Program-made: the position numbers and the translations under genes
Assembly: GCA_041166745.1 (NCBI GenBank)
Contig: JBEEGH010000033.1
Coordinates: 1-64,000, forward strand
DNA length: 64,000 nt
Reading direction: 5' to 3'
Source of the DNA: DASUCS01 sp041166745
GTDB taxonomy: Bacteria; Actinomycetota; Acidimicrobiia; Acidimicrobiales; JACDCH01
Part shown: piece after piece, positions 16,008 to 24,637 of the stretch
Numbering within the stretch: the stretch's first letter is position 1
Layout of the letters: each line of letters begins with the position of its first letter
The notes under the pieces: model-generated
The model's database searches: none
What the model saw: the letters and a program-made list of their open reading frames with translations, nothing else
What the model was told of the DNA's origin: nothing

Positions 16008-17230
16008 GCGGGAACGTTCAGCGTGATCGACCCGACGAGGCGGGGCGCGGTCGGAGATTCGCATTCCTGAACGAACGTGGCATCGAGCAGCGTCATGTTG
16101 CCTGACCCGTCGAACCCGACGGCGTTGATCGTGAGCGTCCCGAACGTCTGGTTGCAACCCCGACCGTCGCCGGAGACGTCGAGCCGGCCGTACGTCGCGT
16201 CCTGGAACCGTCGGGTTTGATAGGTGGTCCCGGCCTGCAGATTCTGCCCTGCCGGCGCGGCTGCGAGTGCCGTCCAGTTCTCGTTGCCCGCGGAGACGTT
16301 CAGGTTGAAGCCGTTCGCAACGCCGGTCACGTTGACGGAGCCGTCAGCGGGAACGTAGCTCGCCGTCCCTCCGGCCCCGATGTAGTCGCGGGCACCGCTC
16401 TTGAACCAGTACGCGGTGGTTCGCGACCTGACCTGCTGCGTGATGGCGGAAGACGTCGCCGGCGAATGGCTGCCGTCTCCGGAATACACGGCAGTGATCG
16501 TACGCGCACCGACCTTCAGCGCACCCGTGGTCACCAGTGCTTGCCCGGCCGCGTTGACAGTGGCACGACCGACTTGCCTCGTGCCGTCGAAGAAGGTCAC
16601 CGAGCCCGTCGGAGTTCCTCCGCTGCCTGAAGCGATCGACGCCGCCAGGGTGATCGGCTGCCGTTGCACCGATGACAGGTTCGACGACGTGAGCACGACT
16701 GGCGCGGCTCCCGGTGCCTGATACTTCACGACGCCGTTCAACGGCGGAGCCGATGAAGCCTCGCACTGCTGCGTGAAAGTCGCATCGAGCTCGACGATCT
16801 GGCCGGTGCTGTTCGCTTCGATGCTGTTGATGAAGAAGCTGCCGAACACCCGATTGCACCCGCGACCGTCGCCGTACACGTCGAGACCCGGACGGCTACC
16901 AGAACGAAACGCCGCGCGCTCGGCCCTGGTGTACGAGCCCGGATGAAGTTGTGCGCCAGCCGGGGCCGCAAGATTGACGGTCCAGTTCTCGCCCGACGTC
17001 GTCACACCAAAGCTCAGAGATCCCGCCGTGCCGGAGAGCGTGAACGATGCCCCGGGTGGCCCGTAACTGCTGCTTGCGCCGCCACCGACCCAATCGCCGG
17101 GAGCACTCACGAACGAGTACGACGTGACGGTCGTCGCCGCGTCGGCCCGGGAGGCCGTCAACGGGATCGTCACGCATGCGAGGACCAACGTGTACACCAC
17201 GGTGCGCGCAGACCGCCGAGCAAGGCTCAT
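16004..17230 (-). CDS. Secreted protein with duplicated domain flanking an Ig-like repeat
   Basis: A 408-residue protein. A signal peptide (SARTVVYTLVLACVTIPLTA, then ASRADA cleavage) precedes two homologous ~135-residue domains, each with ENWT, APAG, LDV.GDGRGCN and LDATF.QECE/QQCE. Between them is one bacterial Ig-like domain (GTPTGSVTFFDGTRQVGRAT ... ITAVYSGDGSHSPA). Conserved Cys pairs suggest disulfides outside the cell. ATG 17230 is used; a GTG at 17254 is possible. The function of the duplicated domain is not recognised; it may bind a surface polymer. No link to the degradation genes is visible. Confidence 0.8.
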   Translation of the reverse strand: MSLARRSARTVVYTLVLACVTIPLTASRADAATTVTSYSFVSAPGDWVGGGASSSYGPPGASFTLSGTAGSLSFGVTTSGENWTVNLAAPAGAQLHPGSYTRAERAAFRSGSRPGLDVYGDGRGCNRVFGSFFINSIEANSTGQIVELDATFTQQCEASSAPPLNGVVKYQAPGAAPVVLTSSNLSSVQRQPITLAASIASGSGGTPTGSVTFFDGTRQVGRATVNAAGQALVTTGALKVGARTITAVYSGDGSHSPATSSAITQQVRSRTTAYWFKSGARDYIGAGGTASYVPADGSVNVTGVANGFNLNVSAGNENWTALAAAPAGQNLQAGTTYQTRRFQDATYGRLDVSGDGRGCNQTFGTLTINAVGFDGSGNMTLLDATFVQECESPTAPRLVGSITLNVPA

Positions 17231-17274
17231 CCCCAACCCCCATTCATCGCCCACCAGGAGAGTACCGAACGCGG

Positions 17275-18993
17275 CTACCGCGCTCCTCGCAACAGCACGC
17301 CGGGGCGCGCGCCAGTGTCCTCACCGTGGTCGACGGTCACGACGCCTGCGTTGATGGTGGCGATGTAGCCCTCGGACCGTTGGATGAGGCGCGACGCGTT
17401 CCCGGGCAGGTCCGCCACGAGTTGCGGCCGGTGCAGCTGCAACCGCGCATGGTCGATGAGGTTGAGATCGGCCTTCTTGCCAGCACGCAGCGTTCCTCGG
17501 TCGCCGAGCCCGAACAACGCCGCCGTCGCGCCCGTGATCTTGTGCACCGCCGCCTCCAAGGGAATGCGATCGTGCGCTCGATCGCGGGCCCAGTAGCTGA
17601 GCATGTAGGTAGTCGTGCTGGCGTCGCACGTCTGGCCGGCATGCGCGCCGCCGTCACCGAGCCCGAACGCCGAGGTCGGGTGCATCAACATCTCGCGTGC
17701 GGCGTCGAGGTTGCCTTCGGTGTAGTTGAGGATCGGAGCATTGAGCAGCTCCCGCCCGCCGTCGACCAACAGGAGGTCGTACAACACCTCCCACTGCGTT
17801 CGACCTTCGGCGGTGGCGATGGCCGAGACACTGCGCGAGGGCGGTGGCTCGTAGTCCGGAGGATCTCCGAGCACGAAGATCCTCGACGGGTGCATGAAGC
17901 CCGACACGATCGGATCACCTTCGAGGCCGACGGCTTCGGTGACGAGTCGCTCGCGCAACGCTGCGTCGTCGCGCAGGTGTGCGGCCTGCTCGGCCCAGGG
18001 CAGCAGACCGATGCTCGCCCACGCCGGGCAGAAGTTGAACGGATGGAACGTCTGCAGACCGAGCAGCAGCGACACCGTGCGTCCGTGCACCTGTGGGCTG
18101 ATCGGCGCGCCATCGCGGGCGGCCTCGGCCGCGAGCTCGAGCAACTTGCGCCAGGCGTCGGGATCGTTGTTGTTCTGGTTCAGGGCGAACGTGACGGGCC
18201 GTCCGGTCGCGGCGGCCAGGCGCCGCATCCACGCCACCTCCTTCTCGGGAGCAGCGAGGTCTTCGCCGAGCGCGCCGGCGGGCGCGAGCTCGAACACGCC
18301 CGTCCCGAGCTCGCCGAGCACGCGGCCGATCCCGAACAGCTCGTCCTCGGCCGCGAACGTGCCGGGCACCGGCTCACCATCGATCGCCCGATGCGCCAAC
18401 GTCCGCGACGTCGAGAATCCGAGCGCGCCGGCCGCAATGCCTTCGCGAACGATCGCGGCCATCGCCTCGATGTCTTCCGCGGTGGCGGGCTCGTTCTTTG
18501 CGCCACGCTCGCCCATCACGTAACCGCGCACCGCGCCATGCGGTACCTGCGCGCCGATGTCGATGGCCTTGGGCAGCCCGTCGATGACGTCGAGGTATTC
18601 GGGGAACGACTCCCAGCCCCACTGGATGCCCGCGGACAGCGCCGCGCCCGGAATGTCCTCGACGCCTTCCATCAGACCGATGAGCCAATCGTGGCGATCG
18701 GGCGCGACCGGGGCGAACCCGACGCCGCAGTTGCCCATCACGATCGTCGTGACACCGTGCCAGCAAGACGGTGTGAGCATTGGGTCCCACGTGATCTGGC
18801 CGTCGTAATGCGTGTGGATGTCGACGAAGCCAGGCGTGACGAGCGCGCCGTCGGCGTCGATCTCCTCTCGCCCCTGGCCTTCCACCCGGCCGACCGCGGT
18901 GATGATGCCGTCGGTGATCGCTACATCCGCGGTTCGGGCCGCGGCTCCTGTGCCGTCGACAACCGTTCCACCCCGGATCACGAGATCGTCCAT
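17275..18993 (-). CDS. D-aminoacylase-like amidohydrolase, last gene of the HIP operon
   Basis: A 572-residue amidohydrolase of the N-acyl-D-amino-acid deacylase type: DDLVIRGGTVVDGTGAAA, DIHTHYDGQITWDP (metal ligands), GVTTIVMGNCGVGFAP, ESFPEYLDVID and late GLGDGGAHAGQ. It is a paralogue of the KstR-box gene ending at 96. The ATG begins 2 bp after the fadA6 stop, so it is co-transcribed with the ring-degradation genes; no characterised step of the mycobacterial pathway uses such an enzyme. It could remove an amide from a conjugated substrate or hydrolyse a cyclic intermediate; both are guesses. Confidence 0.85.
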   Translation of the reverse strand: MDDLVIRGGTVVDGTGAAARTADVAITDGIITAVGRVEGQGREEIDADGALVTPGFVDIHTHYDGQITWDPMLTPSCWHGVTTIVMGNCGVGFAPVAPDRHDWLIGLMEGVEDIPGAALSAGIQWGWESFPEYLDVIDGLPKAIDIGAQVPHGAVRGYVMGERGAKNEPATAEDIEAMAAIVREGIAAGALGFSTSRTLAHRAIDGEPVPGTFAAEDELFGIGRVLGELGTGVFELAPAGALGEDLAAPEKEVAWMRRLAAATGRPVTFALNQNNNDPDAWRKLLELAAEAARDGAPISPQVHGRTVSLLLGLQTFHPFNFCPAWASIGLLPWAEQAAHLRDDAALRERLVTEAVGLEGDPIVSGFMHPSRIFVLGDPPDYEPPPSRSVSAIATAEGRTQWEVLYDLLLVDGGRELLNAPILNYTEGNLDAAREMLMHPTSAFGLGDGGAHAGQTCDASTTTYMLSYWARDRAHDRIPLEAAVHKITGATAALFGLGDRGTLRAGKKADLNLIDHARLQLHRPQLVADLPGNASRLIQRSEGYIATINAGVVTVDHGEDTGARPGVLLRGAR

Positions 18994-18995
18994 AG

Positions 18996-20144
18996 CTACA
19001 ACCTCTCGATGATCGTGACGTTGGCCTGACCGCCACCTTCGCACATCGTCTGCAGGCCGTACCGTCCGCCGGTGCGCTCCAACTCGTTGAGCAGCGTGGT
19101 CATCAAGCGCACGCCCGTCGCACCGAGCGGATGGCCCAATGCGATGGCACCTCCGTTGACGTTGACCTTGTCGAGGTCGGCGCCCGTCTCCTTCTGCCAC
19201 GCCAGAACCACTGATGCGAAGGCCTCGTTGATCTCGACGAGATCGATGTCGTCGAGCGTCATCCCGCTCTTGGCCAGCGCATGGGCGGTCGCGGGGATCG
19301 GCGCGGTGAGCATCCAGATCGGGTCGTCGCCCCGCACGGACAGGTGATGGATTCGGGCCCGGGGGGTGAGCCCGTGATCGCCCAATGCCTTCTCGTTCAC
19401 GATGAGCATCGCGGCGGACGCGTCGGAGATCTGCGACGACACCGCCGCCGTCAGCCGTCCGCCTTCAACGAGGGTCTTCAGCGACCGGATCTTCTCCACG
19501 TTCGGCTCGCGTGGTCCCTCGTCGCGATCGAGGCCGTTCAGCGGCGAGATCTCGCGCTCGAAGCGGCCCTCGGCCTGCGCTCGCAGCGCCCGCTCGTGGG
19601 ACTCGATCGCAAACGCATCCATGTCCTCACGGCTGATCCCCCACTTCTCGGCGATCATCTCGGCGGCGCGGAACTGGCTGACCTCCTGCGTTCCATAACG
19701 CTGGATCCAGCCTTCGCTCCCGGAGAACGGATCGTCGAACCCGAGGGGCTGACCAGCCACCATGGCCGAGGAGATCGGGATCATCGACATCTGTTGCACA
19801 CCCCCGGCCACCACGACGTCGCTCGTGCCCGACATCACGGCCTGCGCCGCGAAGTGCACCGCTTGTTGCGACGAGCCGCACTGACGGTCGACCGTCGTAC
19901 CGGGCACATGATCGGGAAGACCGGCGGCCAACCAGCACGTGCGAGCGATGTCCCCCGCCTGGCCACCGACGGTGTCTACGCAGCCGAACACCACGTCTTC
20001 CACGGCGCCGGGATCGATACCAGTGCGTTGCATCAACGCCTTCAGCGCGTGCGCGCCGAGATCGGCGGGATGTACGTGCGCCAAGCCGCCCCCTCTCCGC
20101 CCGACGGGTGAGCGAACGGCATCGACGATGTAGGCGTCAGGCAT
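18996..20144 (-). CDS. fadA6: FadA6-type acetyl-CoA acyltransferase
   Basis: A 382-residue thiolase with the nucleophile in DRQCGSSQQAV (about residue 89), NEAFASVV, GHPLGATG (His near 338) and TMCEGGGQANV (about 369). The string GCVDTVGGQAGDIAR and the ending YGLQTMCEGGGQANVTIIERL-type segment agree closely with remembered mycobacterial FadA6 (Rv3556c), which acts late in HIP breakdown. The stop of this gene is 2 bp from the amidohydrolase start and its ATG is one base from the small FadE stop, so the genes are co-translated. Orthology is from recollection, not a search. Confidence 0.88.
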   Translation of the reverse strand: MPDAYIVDAVRSPVGRRGGGLAHVHPADLGAHALKALMQRTGIDPGAVEDVVFGCVDTVGGQAGDIARTCWLAAGLPDHVPGTTVDRQCGSSQQAVHFAAQAVMSGTSDVVVAGGVQQMSMIPISSAMVAGQPLGFDDPFSGSEGWIQRYGTQEVSQFRAAEMIAEKWGISREDMDAFAIESHERALRAQAEGRFEREISPLNGLDRDEGPREPNVEKIRSLKTLVEGGRLTAAVSSQISDASAAMLIVNEKALGDHGLTPRARIHHLSVRGDDPIWMLTAPIPATAHALAKSGMTLDDIDLVEINEAFASVVLAWQKETGADLDKVNVNGGAIALGHPLGATGVRLMTTLLNELERTGGRYGLQTMCEGGGQANVTIIERL

Positions 20145-20746
20145 CAGATGTGCAACTCCTTGGCGATTCGGTCACGGTGCCACGCGGCGTCGCCAAAGGA
20201 ACGGGCGAGCACCCACGTCTGCTTCAGGAAACGACTCAGTTCGTACTCGACGGTGTAGCCGATCGCGCCATGGCATTGGAGGGCACGGCGGGCGACGAAC
20301 GACGCCGCGTCCGATGCCATCGCCTTGGCCATCGAGACATCGCGAGGGTTGTGCGTCGATGCCGCCCGCCACACGGGGGGACGGGCAAACGCCAACTCCT
20401 TCAGCGAATCGGCGAGCTGGTGCTTGACCGCTTGGAACGACCCGATCGGCACACCGAACTGCTCGCGCTGTTTCACGTAGTCCACGGTCATGTCGAGCAT
20501 GCGTTGACCCAACCCGACGAGCTGGGCTGCGGCCGCGACAGTGGCGAGTTCGCGGTCGAACTCGATGGGCACGGTGATCCCGGCGTAGCCGACCTCTTCG
20601 AAGGTCACCGCGACGAGCGCCGGATCGAACGCGCCGAAGTCGTGCAGCCGAGCGAGCGCTTCATCCGAGTCGAGGCTTGCGGACGCGAGCATCTTGCGCA
20701 GGGTGTCCCGCGCCTCGATCTCTTCGTCCGCCAGTGCGAACCTCAT
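20144..20746 (-). CDS. Acyl-CoA dehydrogenase, small subunit (FadE, heteromeric type)
   Basis: A 200-residue protein, half the usual acyl-CoA dehydrogenase length. It keeps an N-terminal helical segment (FALADEEIEARDTLRKML) and the C-terminal domain segment REQFGVPIGSFQAVKHQLAD, then LQCHGAIGYTVEYELSRFLK, but lacks the central beta domain. ATG 20746 overlaps the stop of the large FadE subunit (ATGA). Steroid-degrading actinobacteria build alpha2-beta2 acyl-CoA dehydrogenases from such adjacent pairs (ChsE and FadE31-33 groups). The partner is presumably the protein at 20743-21867. At 200 residues it is shorter than the ~320 typical of those partners. Confidence 0.85.
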   Translation of the reverse strand: MRFALADEEIEARDTLRKMLASASLDSDEALARLHDFGAFDPALVAVTFEEVGYAGITVPIEFDRELATVAAAAQLVGLGQRMLDMTVDYVKQREQFGVPIGSFQAVKHQLADSLKELAFARPPVWRAASTHNPRDVSMAKAMASDAASFVARRALQCHGAIGYTVEYELSRFLKQTWVLARSFGDAAWHRDRIAKELHI

Positions 20747-21867
20747 TTGCGGGGCAGCCCGAGGACGCGTTCGGCGGCAATGTTGCGCTGGATCTCGTTG
20801 GTTCCGGCGTAGATCGGACCCGACAGTGCGAACTGGTAACCCTTCTCCCATGGCGCGTCGAGGTCGAGGTCCGCGCCGATGAGGTCGAGCGCGATCTCGT
20901 GCAGCTCGACGTCGAGCTCGCTCCACCAGATCTTGTTGATGCTCGACTCGGCACCGGCCTTTCCCCCGGCGACGAGGCGCGAGACCGTCTCGAGCGTGAA
21001 CAGCTGGTAGGCCTCGGCCCGCATCCAGGCATCGACCACCCGGTGGCGCAGGTGCGACGGCGACCCCTCGTCGCGGTACAGGTCGAGCAGTCGTTCTGCC
21101 GTTGCCATGAAGCGGCCCGGCGAACGCAGGGTGAGGCCGCGCTCCGAGCCGGTCGTGGCCATGGCCACCGACCAGCCCTCGTTCAACCCGCCGAGCACGC
21201 TGTCGTCCGGCACGAATGCATTCTCGAAGAACACCTCCGCGAATCCTTCGTCCCCGTCGAGGCGGCCGAAGCCGCGAACGGTGATGCCGTCGGCGTCGAG
21301 CGGCACGAGGAAATACGTGAGGCCCTTGTGCCGCTCGCTGTCGGGATCGGATCGGAACAGGCCGAAGAGATGCGTGCAGAAGGCGCCACGGGTGGTCCAC
21401 GTCTTCTGGCCGTCGAGCACCCAACCGCCGTCGACCTTCGTGGCGCGGCTCTGGATACCGGCGAGGTCGCTCCCCGCGTTCGGCTCCGACCAGCCCTGGC
21501 ACCAGAGCTGCTCGGCGGACGCCATACGGGGCAGGATGCGCGCCTGTTGCTCGGGCGTGCCGAACTCGAACACGGTCGGCGCCAGCAAGAAGATGCCGTT
21601 CTGCGTCACGCGCTGCGGACCGCCCGCCCGGTAGTACTCCTCTTCGAAGATCAACCACTCCCACAACGATGCGCCCCGGCCCCCGAACTCCTCGGGCCAC
21701 GACACGACCGCCCAGCGGTTCTCGTACAGCAACCGCTCCCACTCGAGGTGCAACGCGAAACCTTCACGCGTGTCACCCGATGGCAGCCCGTGCGGTGTGT
21801 TGGTCTGCAACCATCCGCGCGCCTCAGCGCGGAACTCGTCCTCGTCGGCCGACCAGGTCAGATCCAT
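20743..21867 (-). CDS. Acyl-CoA dehydrogenase, large subunit (FadE30/31-like)
   Basis: A 374-residue acyl-CoA dehydrogenase. Features: VSWPEEFGGRG, EYYRAGGPQRV, QGWSEPNAGSDLAGI (FAD/substrate region), WTTRGAFCTHLFGLFR and the ending PIYAGTNEIQRNIAAERVLG. It introduces a double bond next to the CoA thioester and passes electrons to ETF. Start ATG 21867 overlaps the ipdC stop by one base. Position between ipdC and fadA6 supports a role in oxidising a hydrindane-derived acyl-CoA. The exact FadE number cannot be assigned without alignment. Confidence 0.87.
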   Translation of the reverse strand: MDLTWSADEDEFRAEARGWLQTNTPHGLPSGDTREGFALHLEWERLLYENRWAVVSWPEEFGGRGASLWEWLIFEEEYYRAGGPQRVTQNGIFLLAPTVFEFGTPEQQARILPRMASAEQLWCQGWSEPNAGSDLAGIQSRATKVDGGWVLDGQKTWTTRGAFCTHLFGLFRSDPDSERHKGLTYFLVPLDADGITVRGFGRLDGDEGFAEVFFENAFVPDDSVLGGLNEGWSVAMATTGSERGLTLRSPGRFMATAERLLDLYRDEGSPSHLRHRVVDAWMRAEAYQLFTLETVSRLVAGGKAGAESSINKIWWSELDVELHEIALDLIGADLDLDAPWEKGYQFALSGPIYAGTNEIQRNIAAERVLGLPRK

Positions 21868-22928
21868 CAGGATTCGAGGCGCTTCAGGGTCGACTCGGCC
21901 TCGTTCATGATCCGATCGAGCAGCTCCGCGACGGTCGGCAGCTCATCGATCACGCCCGTGACCTGACCGGTCGGCAGCACGCCGACCTCGGGCTTGCCGT
22001 CGACCATCGACGCCTTGATGAGCATTGGAGCGTTGGCGGCGAGCGCCACTTGGCTCCAGGTGAGGTCTTGGTTGCGCTTCATCGACAATCCCTCGCGTAC
22101 GAGGTCTCGCAGAGAGGTGGCGGTCTCCTTGCGGAATCGAAGCGCGGCCGCCGCCGCTCGCGGGAAGCGCAACAGCTTCGGCGAGCGCTCGATGCGTTCG
22201 ACGACGTCGGTGCGAATGACCCGTTGCGGCGCGCCGTCGATGGCGGTGGTGACGACAGTGTCGAACACGGTCGCGTCGACGTAGCGAGCCTTGACGGCAT
22301 CGGGCACACGGCTCTCCTGCGTGAGAAGGAAGCGCGTTCCCATGGCGATGCCATCAGCGCCGTACGACAATGCAGCCACCAGGCCGCGTCCGTCGTGGAA
22401 GCCGCCGGCAGCGAGCACCGGGATCGACGAGCCCACCGCGTCGACGACTTGGGGCAGCAGCAAGGACGTCGGGACCGTGCCGGTGTGGCCCCCGCCCTCG
22501 CCTCCTTGTGCGATCACGGCATCGACGCCCCACTCGAGCATCTTCTCGGCGTGGCGCCGGGCGCCGACCGTCGGGATGCACAACGCACCCGAGTCGTGGA
22601 TGCGAGCGATGGACTCTTTGGTCGGCGCGCCCGCGAACGACACGATGCGCACGCCCTCGCCGACCACGAACGCGATGCGATCCTCGAGGTCGGGCTGGTC
22701 GGCTCGGAAGTTGACACCGAAGGGCGCTCCGGTCCGCGCCTTCACGTCGCGTACCGCGGCGCGCAACTCCTCGTCGGTCATCGTGACCGCCGCCAGGATT
22801 CCCAGCCCACCCGCCGTGCTGGTGGCGGCCGTGAGGCGCGCGCCGGACACCCAGCCCATCCCCGTCTGCACGATCGGCCGGCTGATGCCCGCGAGGTCGC
22901 AGAACCGCGTGTGCAGCGCCGGGTGCAT
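21867..22928 (-). CDS. ipdC: IpdC-like flavin-dependent oxidoreductase (NMO/2-nitropropane dioxygenase fold)
   Basis: A 353-residue FMN TIM-barrel enzyme. Features: PIVQTGMGWVSGARLTAATS, GVNFRADQPD, VISAQGGEGGGHTGTVPTS-type phosphate loop region (EGGGHTGTV near residue 145) and LAAGGFHDGRGLVAALSYGA. In Mycobacterium IpdC acts with IpdA/IpdB in degradation of rings C/D of cholesterol, introducing unsaturation in a bicyclic acyl-CoA. The match in length, motifs and gene neighbours (ipdB, ipdA, echA20) supports the name. A 99-bp gap containing a short repeat separates it from ipdB. Confidence 0.88.
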   Translation of the reverse strand: MHPALHTRFCDLAGISRPIVQTGMGWVSGARLTAATSTAGGLGILAAVTMTDEELRAAVRDVKARTGAPFGVNFRADQPDLEDRIAFVVGEGVRIVSFAGAPTKESIARIHDSGALCIPTVGARRHAEKMLEWGVDAVIAQGGEGGGHTGTVPTSLLLPQVVDAVGSSIPVLAAGGFHDGRGLVAALSYGADGIAMGTRFLLTQESRVPDAVKARYVDATVFDTVVTTAIDGAPQRVIRTDVVERIERSPKLLRFPRAAAAALRFRKETATSLRDLVREGLSMKRNQDLTWSQVALAANAPMLIKASMVDGKPEVGVLPTGQVTGVIDELPTVAELLDRIMNEAESTLKRLES

Positions 22929-22951
22929 TTTCCTAACCCTTGCCTCTCGGA

Positions 22952-23000
22952 GGCTGCGCCCCCGGTCCCCATTGCCGTTCGGCTCCCTGGCGGTCGCTCG
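22952..23000. repeat. GC-rich dispersed repeat, copy 1
   Basis: The string GGCTGCGCCCCCG, then two variable bases and CCCCAT, followed by a GTTCGGCTC...GTCGCTCGC stretch, recurs at 40358 near the EtfBA start with few changes. Here it sits in the only gap within the HIP operon, between ipdB and ipdC. Confidence 0.5.
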
Positions 23001-23027
23001 CCCGGCGGACTGATCTCGCTGCGCTCA

Positions 23028-23786
23028 TCAGCCCTTGACTTCGGTGGCCCGCATGTCGTCGGGGTCGATCACGTCTTCGATCAGGCGCAGCTCGTCGTCG
23101 GTCGGCACGCGGGTCTCGCCGATCTCGTCGGGGATCACCAGCTCGAAGCCAGTAGCGGTCATCACCTCGTCCAACGACACCCCGGGGTGCAACGACCGCA
23201 GCCGCATCCGGTGATCGGACGATTCGAAATCGATCACGCAGAGGTTCGTGACGACCCGCCGCAGCTCGTAGCCCAGCGCAGACGTCCCGAGCTCGGCGGC
23301 GCGGTCGTACCCGACACCGCACACGACATCCACCTTCGGCACGAAGACGTTCGTCGAATGGTTCGGGATCCAGTACGAGGTCGTGTGGTTCACGGTGTTC
23401 CCGGGAGCGCCGCGGAAGCCGAGCAGTTGCACCTTCGGCTTGCGGTAGTCCGCACCGATCGCGGCGAAGTTCTGGTTGCCGTACGGATCGATCTGGCTGG
23501 CGCCCATGATCACGTGGCGCCGGCCCGACCACACCACGTCGAACATCGAGCGGTACGGGTTGTGGTGCTCGATCACGCGAGCATCGTTCGGACCGAAGAA
23601 CGCGCGGTCGTCCGCCACGAGGAACGCCTCGCCGTCGGTCATCATGAGATCGGGCTCGAACGTGGCCCGGGCCAAGCGCCCGCCGATCATCGGGATCGTG
23701 CCGATCGGATTGGCCACGATCTCGCCGTCTCCCCTGAAGCAATCCGCGATCGCCGCCACGCACACATCAGCGAGCCGCACGCTCAT
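23028..23786 (-). CDS. ipdB: IpdB, CoA-transferase-like ring-opening hydrolase beta subunit
   Basis: A 252-residue CoA-transferase fold protein. Segments such as GRRHVIMGASQIDPYGNQN, GFRGAPGNTVNHTTSYWI, VDVVCGVGYDR and SLHPGV with a final VIDPDDMR match remembered mycobacterial IpdB (Rv3552). IpdAB hydrolyses the last carbocyclic ring (ring C) of the cholesterol-derived CoA ester COCHEA-CoA. ATG 23786 (MSVRLADVC) overlaps the ipdA stop (ATGA) and was chosen over a longer upstream start. It works as a complex with IpdA in the cytoplasm. Confidence 0.92.
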   Translation of the reverse strand: MSVRLADVCVAAIADCFRGDGEIVANPIGTIPMIGGRLARATFEPDLMMTDGEAFLVADDRAFFGPNDARVIEHHNPYRSMFDVVWSGRRHVIMGASQIDPYGNQNFAAIGADYRKPKVQLLGFRGAPGNTVNHTTSYWIPNHSTNVFVPKVDVVCGVGYDRAAELGTSALGYELRRVVTNLCVIDFESSDHRMRLRSLHPGVSLDEVMTATGFELVIPDEIGETRVPTDDELRLIEDVIDPDDMRATEVKG

Positions 23787-24637
23787 CGGGCACCAATTTT
23801 CGCTTGGTACGCCGGTTCGTCGATGTCGATCCACCCGGCGCGGAACTCGGCCCAGGCTTCGGGCGATGCCGCCGACTTCGCGTACTCCCGCTGGAATGCC
23901 TCATCGCGCTCGTAGTCCGGTGCGCACGAAGTGAAATGGGCACCGTTCGGCGCTTCCACGACACCGTCGACCATCAGCCGGCTCACGCGCAGCGTGTGAA
24001 AGGTGCCTTCCTTGGTCAGGTCCTCCGTTGGGACGATGCGCTCGACACTGACGAATCGGTTGGTGGTTGCCGCGCGCAGGAAGAGGTCGTCCATGTACAG
24101 ATCAGGCCCGAGATACTGACTGTTGCCGCCGGCATCGCCGCGATTGAGGTGCACGATCGCCGCGTCGAGTGTCAGCGCCGGAGCGGCGACCAACGTCTCG
24201 CCGTCGTCATAGGGCGAGTTCACTGTGCGGAGACGATCGTTCAGCGTGAGCAGGTCGGAGCCGAGACCGACGCGCGTCGGAATGAACGGCACCCGCCACG
24301 CCGCCGCTTGCAACCCGAGCAGGAAGAGGCCCTCGTCGTAGGGCTCGTCCTCGATCGCTCCCGACTGCCGCGCCGCGCGGAAATGCGGCTCGAGCGGAAT
24401 GGTGTCGAGCGACGCGAAGGCGTAGACGGCGCGCTTCACCTTTCCCGCCGCGCACAGCAGGCCGAGGTCGGGGCCGGCGTAGCTGACGACCGTCAAGTCG
24501 GTGATGTCCGAGCGCAGGATCGCGCGGATGATCGACATCGGCTTGCGCCGGCTCCCCCATCCGCCGATGCCGATCGTCATGCCCGAGCGCAGCTCGGCGA
24601 CGACGTCCTCCTCGGTACAGCGCTTGTCTCTACTCAT
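23783..24637 (-). CDS. ipdA: IpdA, CoA-transferase-like ring-opening hydrolase alpha subunit
   Basis: A 284-residue CoA-transferase alpha-type protein. Diagnostic stretches are LRSGMTIGIGGWGSRRKPM, TVVSYAGPDLGLLCAAGKVK, LDAAIVHLNRGDAGGN, SVERIVPTEDL and GAHFTSCAPDYERDE, all close to remembered mycobacterial IpdA (Rv3551). With IpdB it forms the hydrolase that opens ring C. ATG start overlaps the echA20 stop by four bases. Together with echA20 this is the strongest evidence that the organism can degrade the steroid nucleus or another hydrindane. Confidence 0.94.
   Translation of the reverse strand: MSRDKRCTEEDVVAELRSGMTIGIGGWGSRRKPMSIIRAILRSDITDLTVVSYAGPDLGLLCAAGKVKRAVYAFASLDTIPLEPHFRAARQSGAIEDEPYDEGLFLLGLQAAAWRVPFIPTRVGLGSDLLTLNDRLRTVNSPYDDGETLVAAPALTLDAAIVHLNRGDAGGNSQYLGPDLYMDDLFLRAATTNRFVSVERIVPTEDLTKEGTFHTLRVSRLMVDGVVEAPNGAHFTSCAPDYERDEAFQREYAKSAASPEAWAEFRAGWIDIDEPAYQAKIGAR

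Noticed and set aside
20144..21742. A single 532-residue minus-strand protein
   Set aside because: The upper part is an out-of-frame shadow of the large FadE gene; the true small subunit starts at ATG 20746 in an ATGA overlap.
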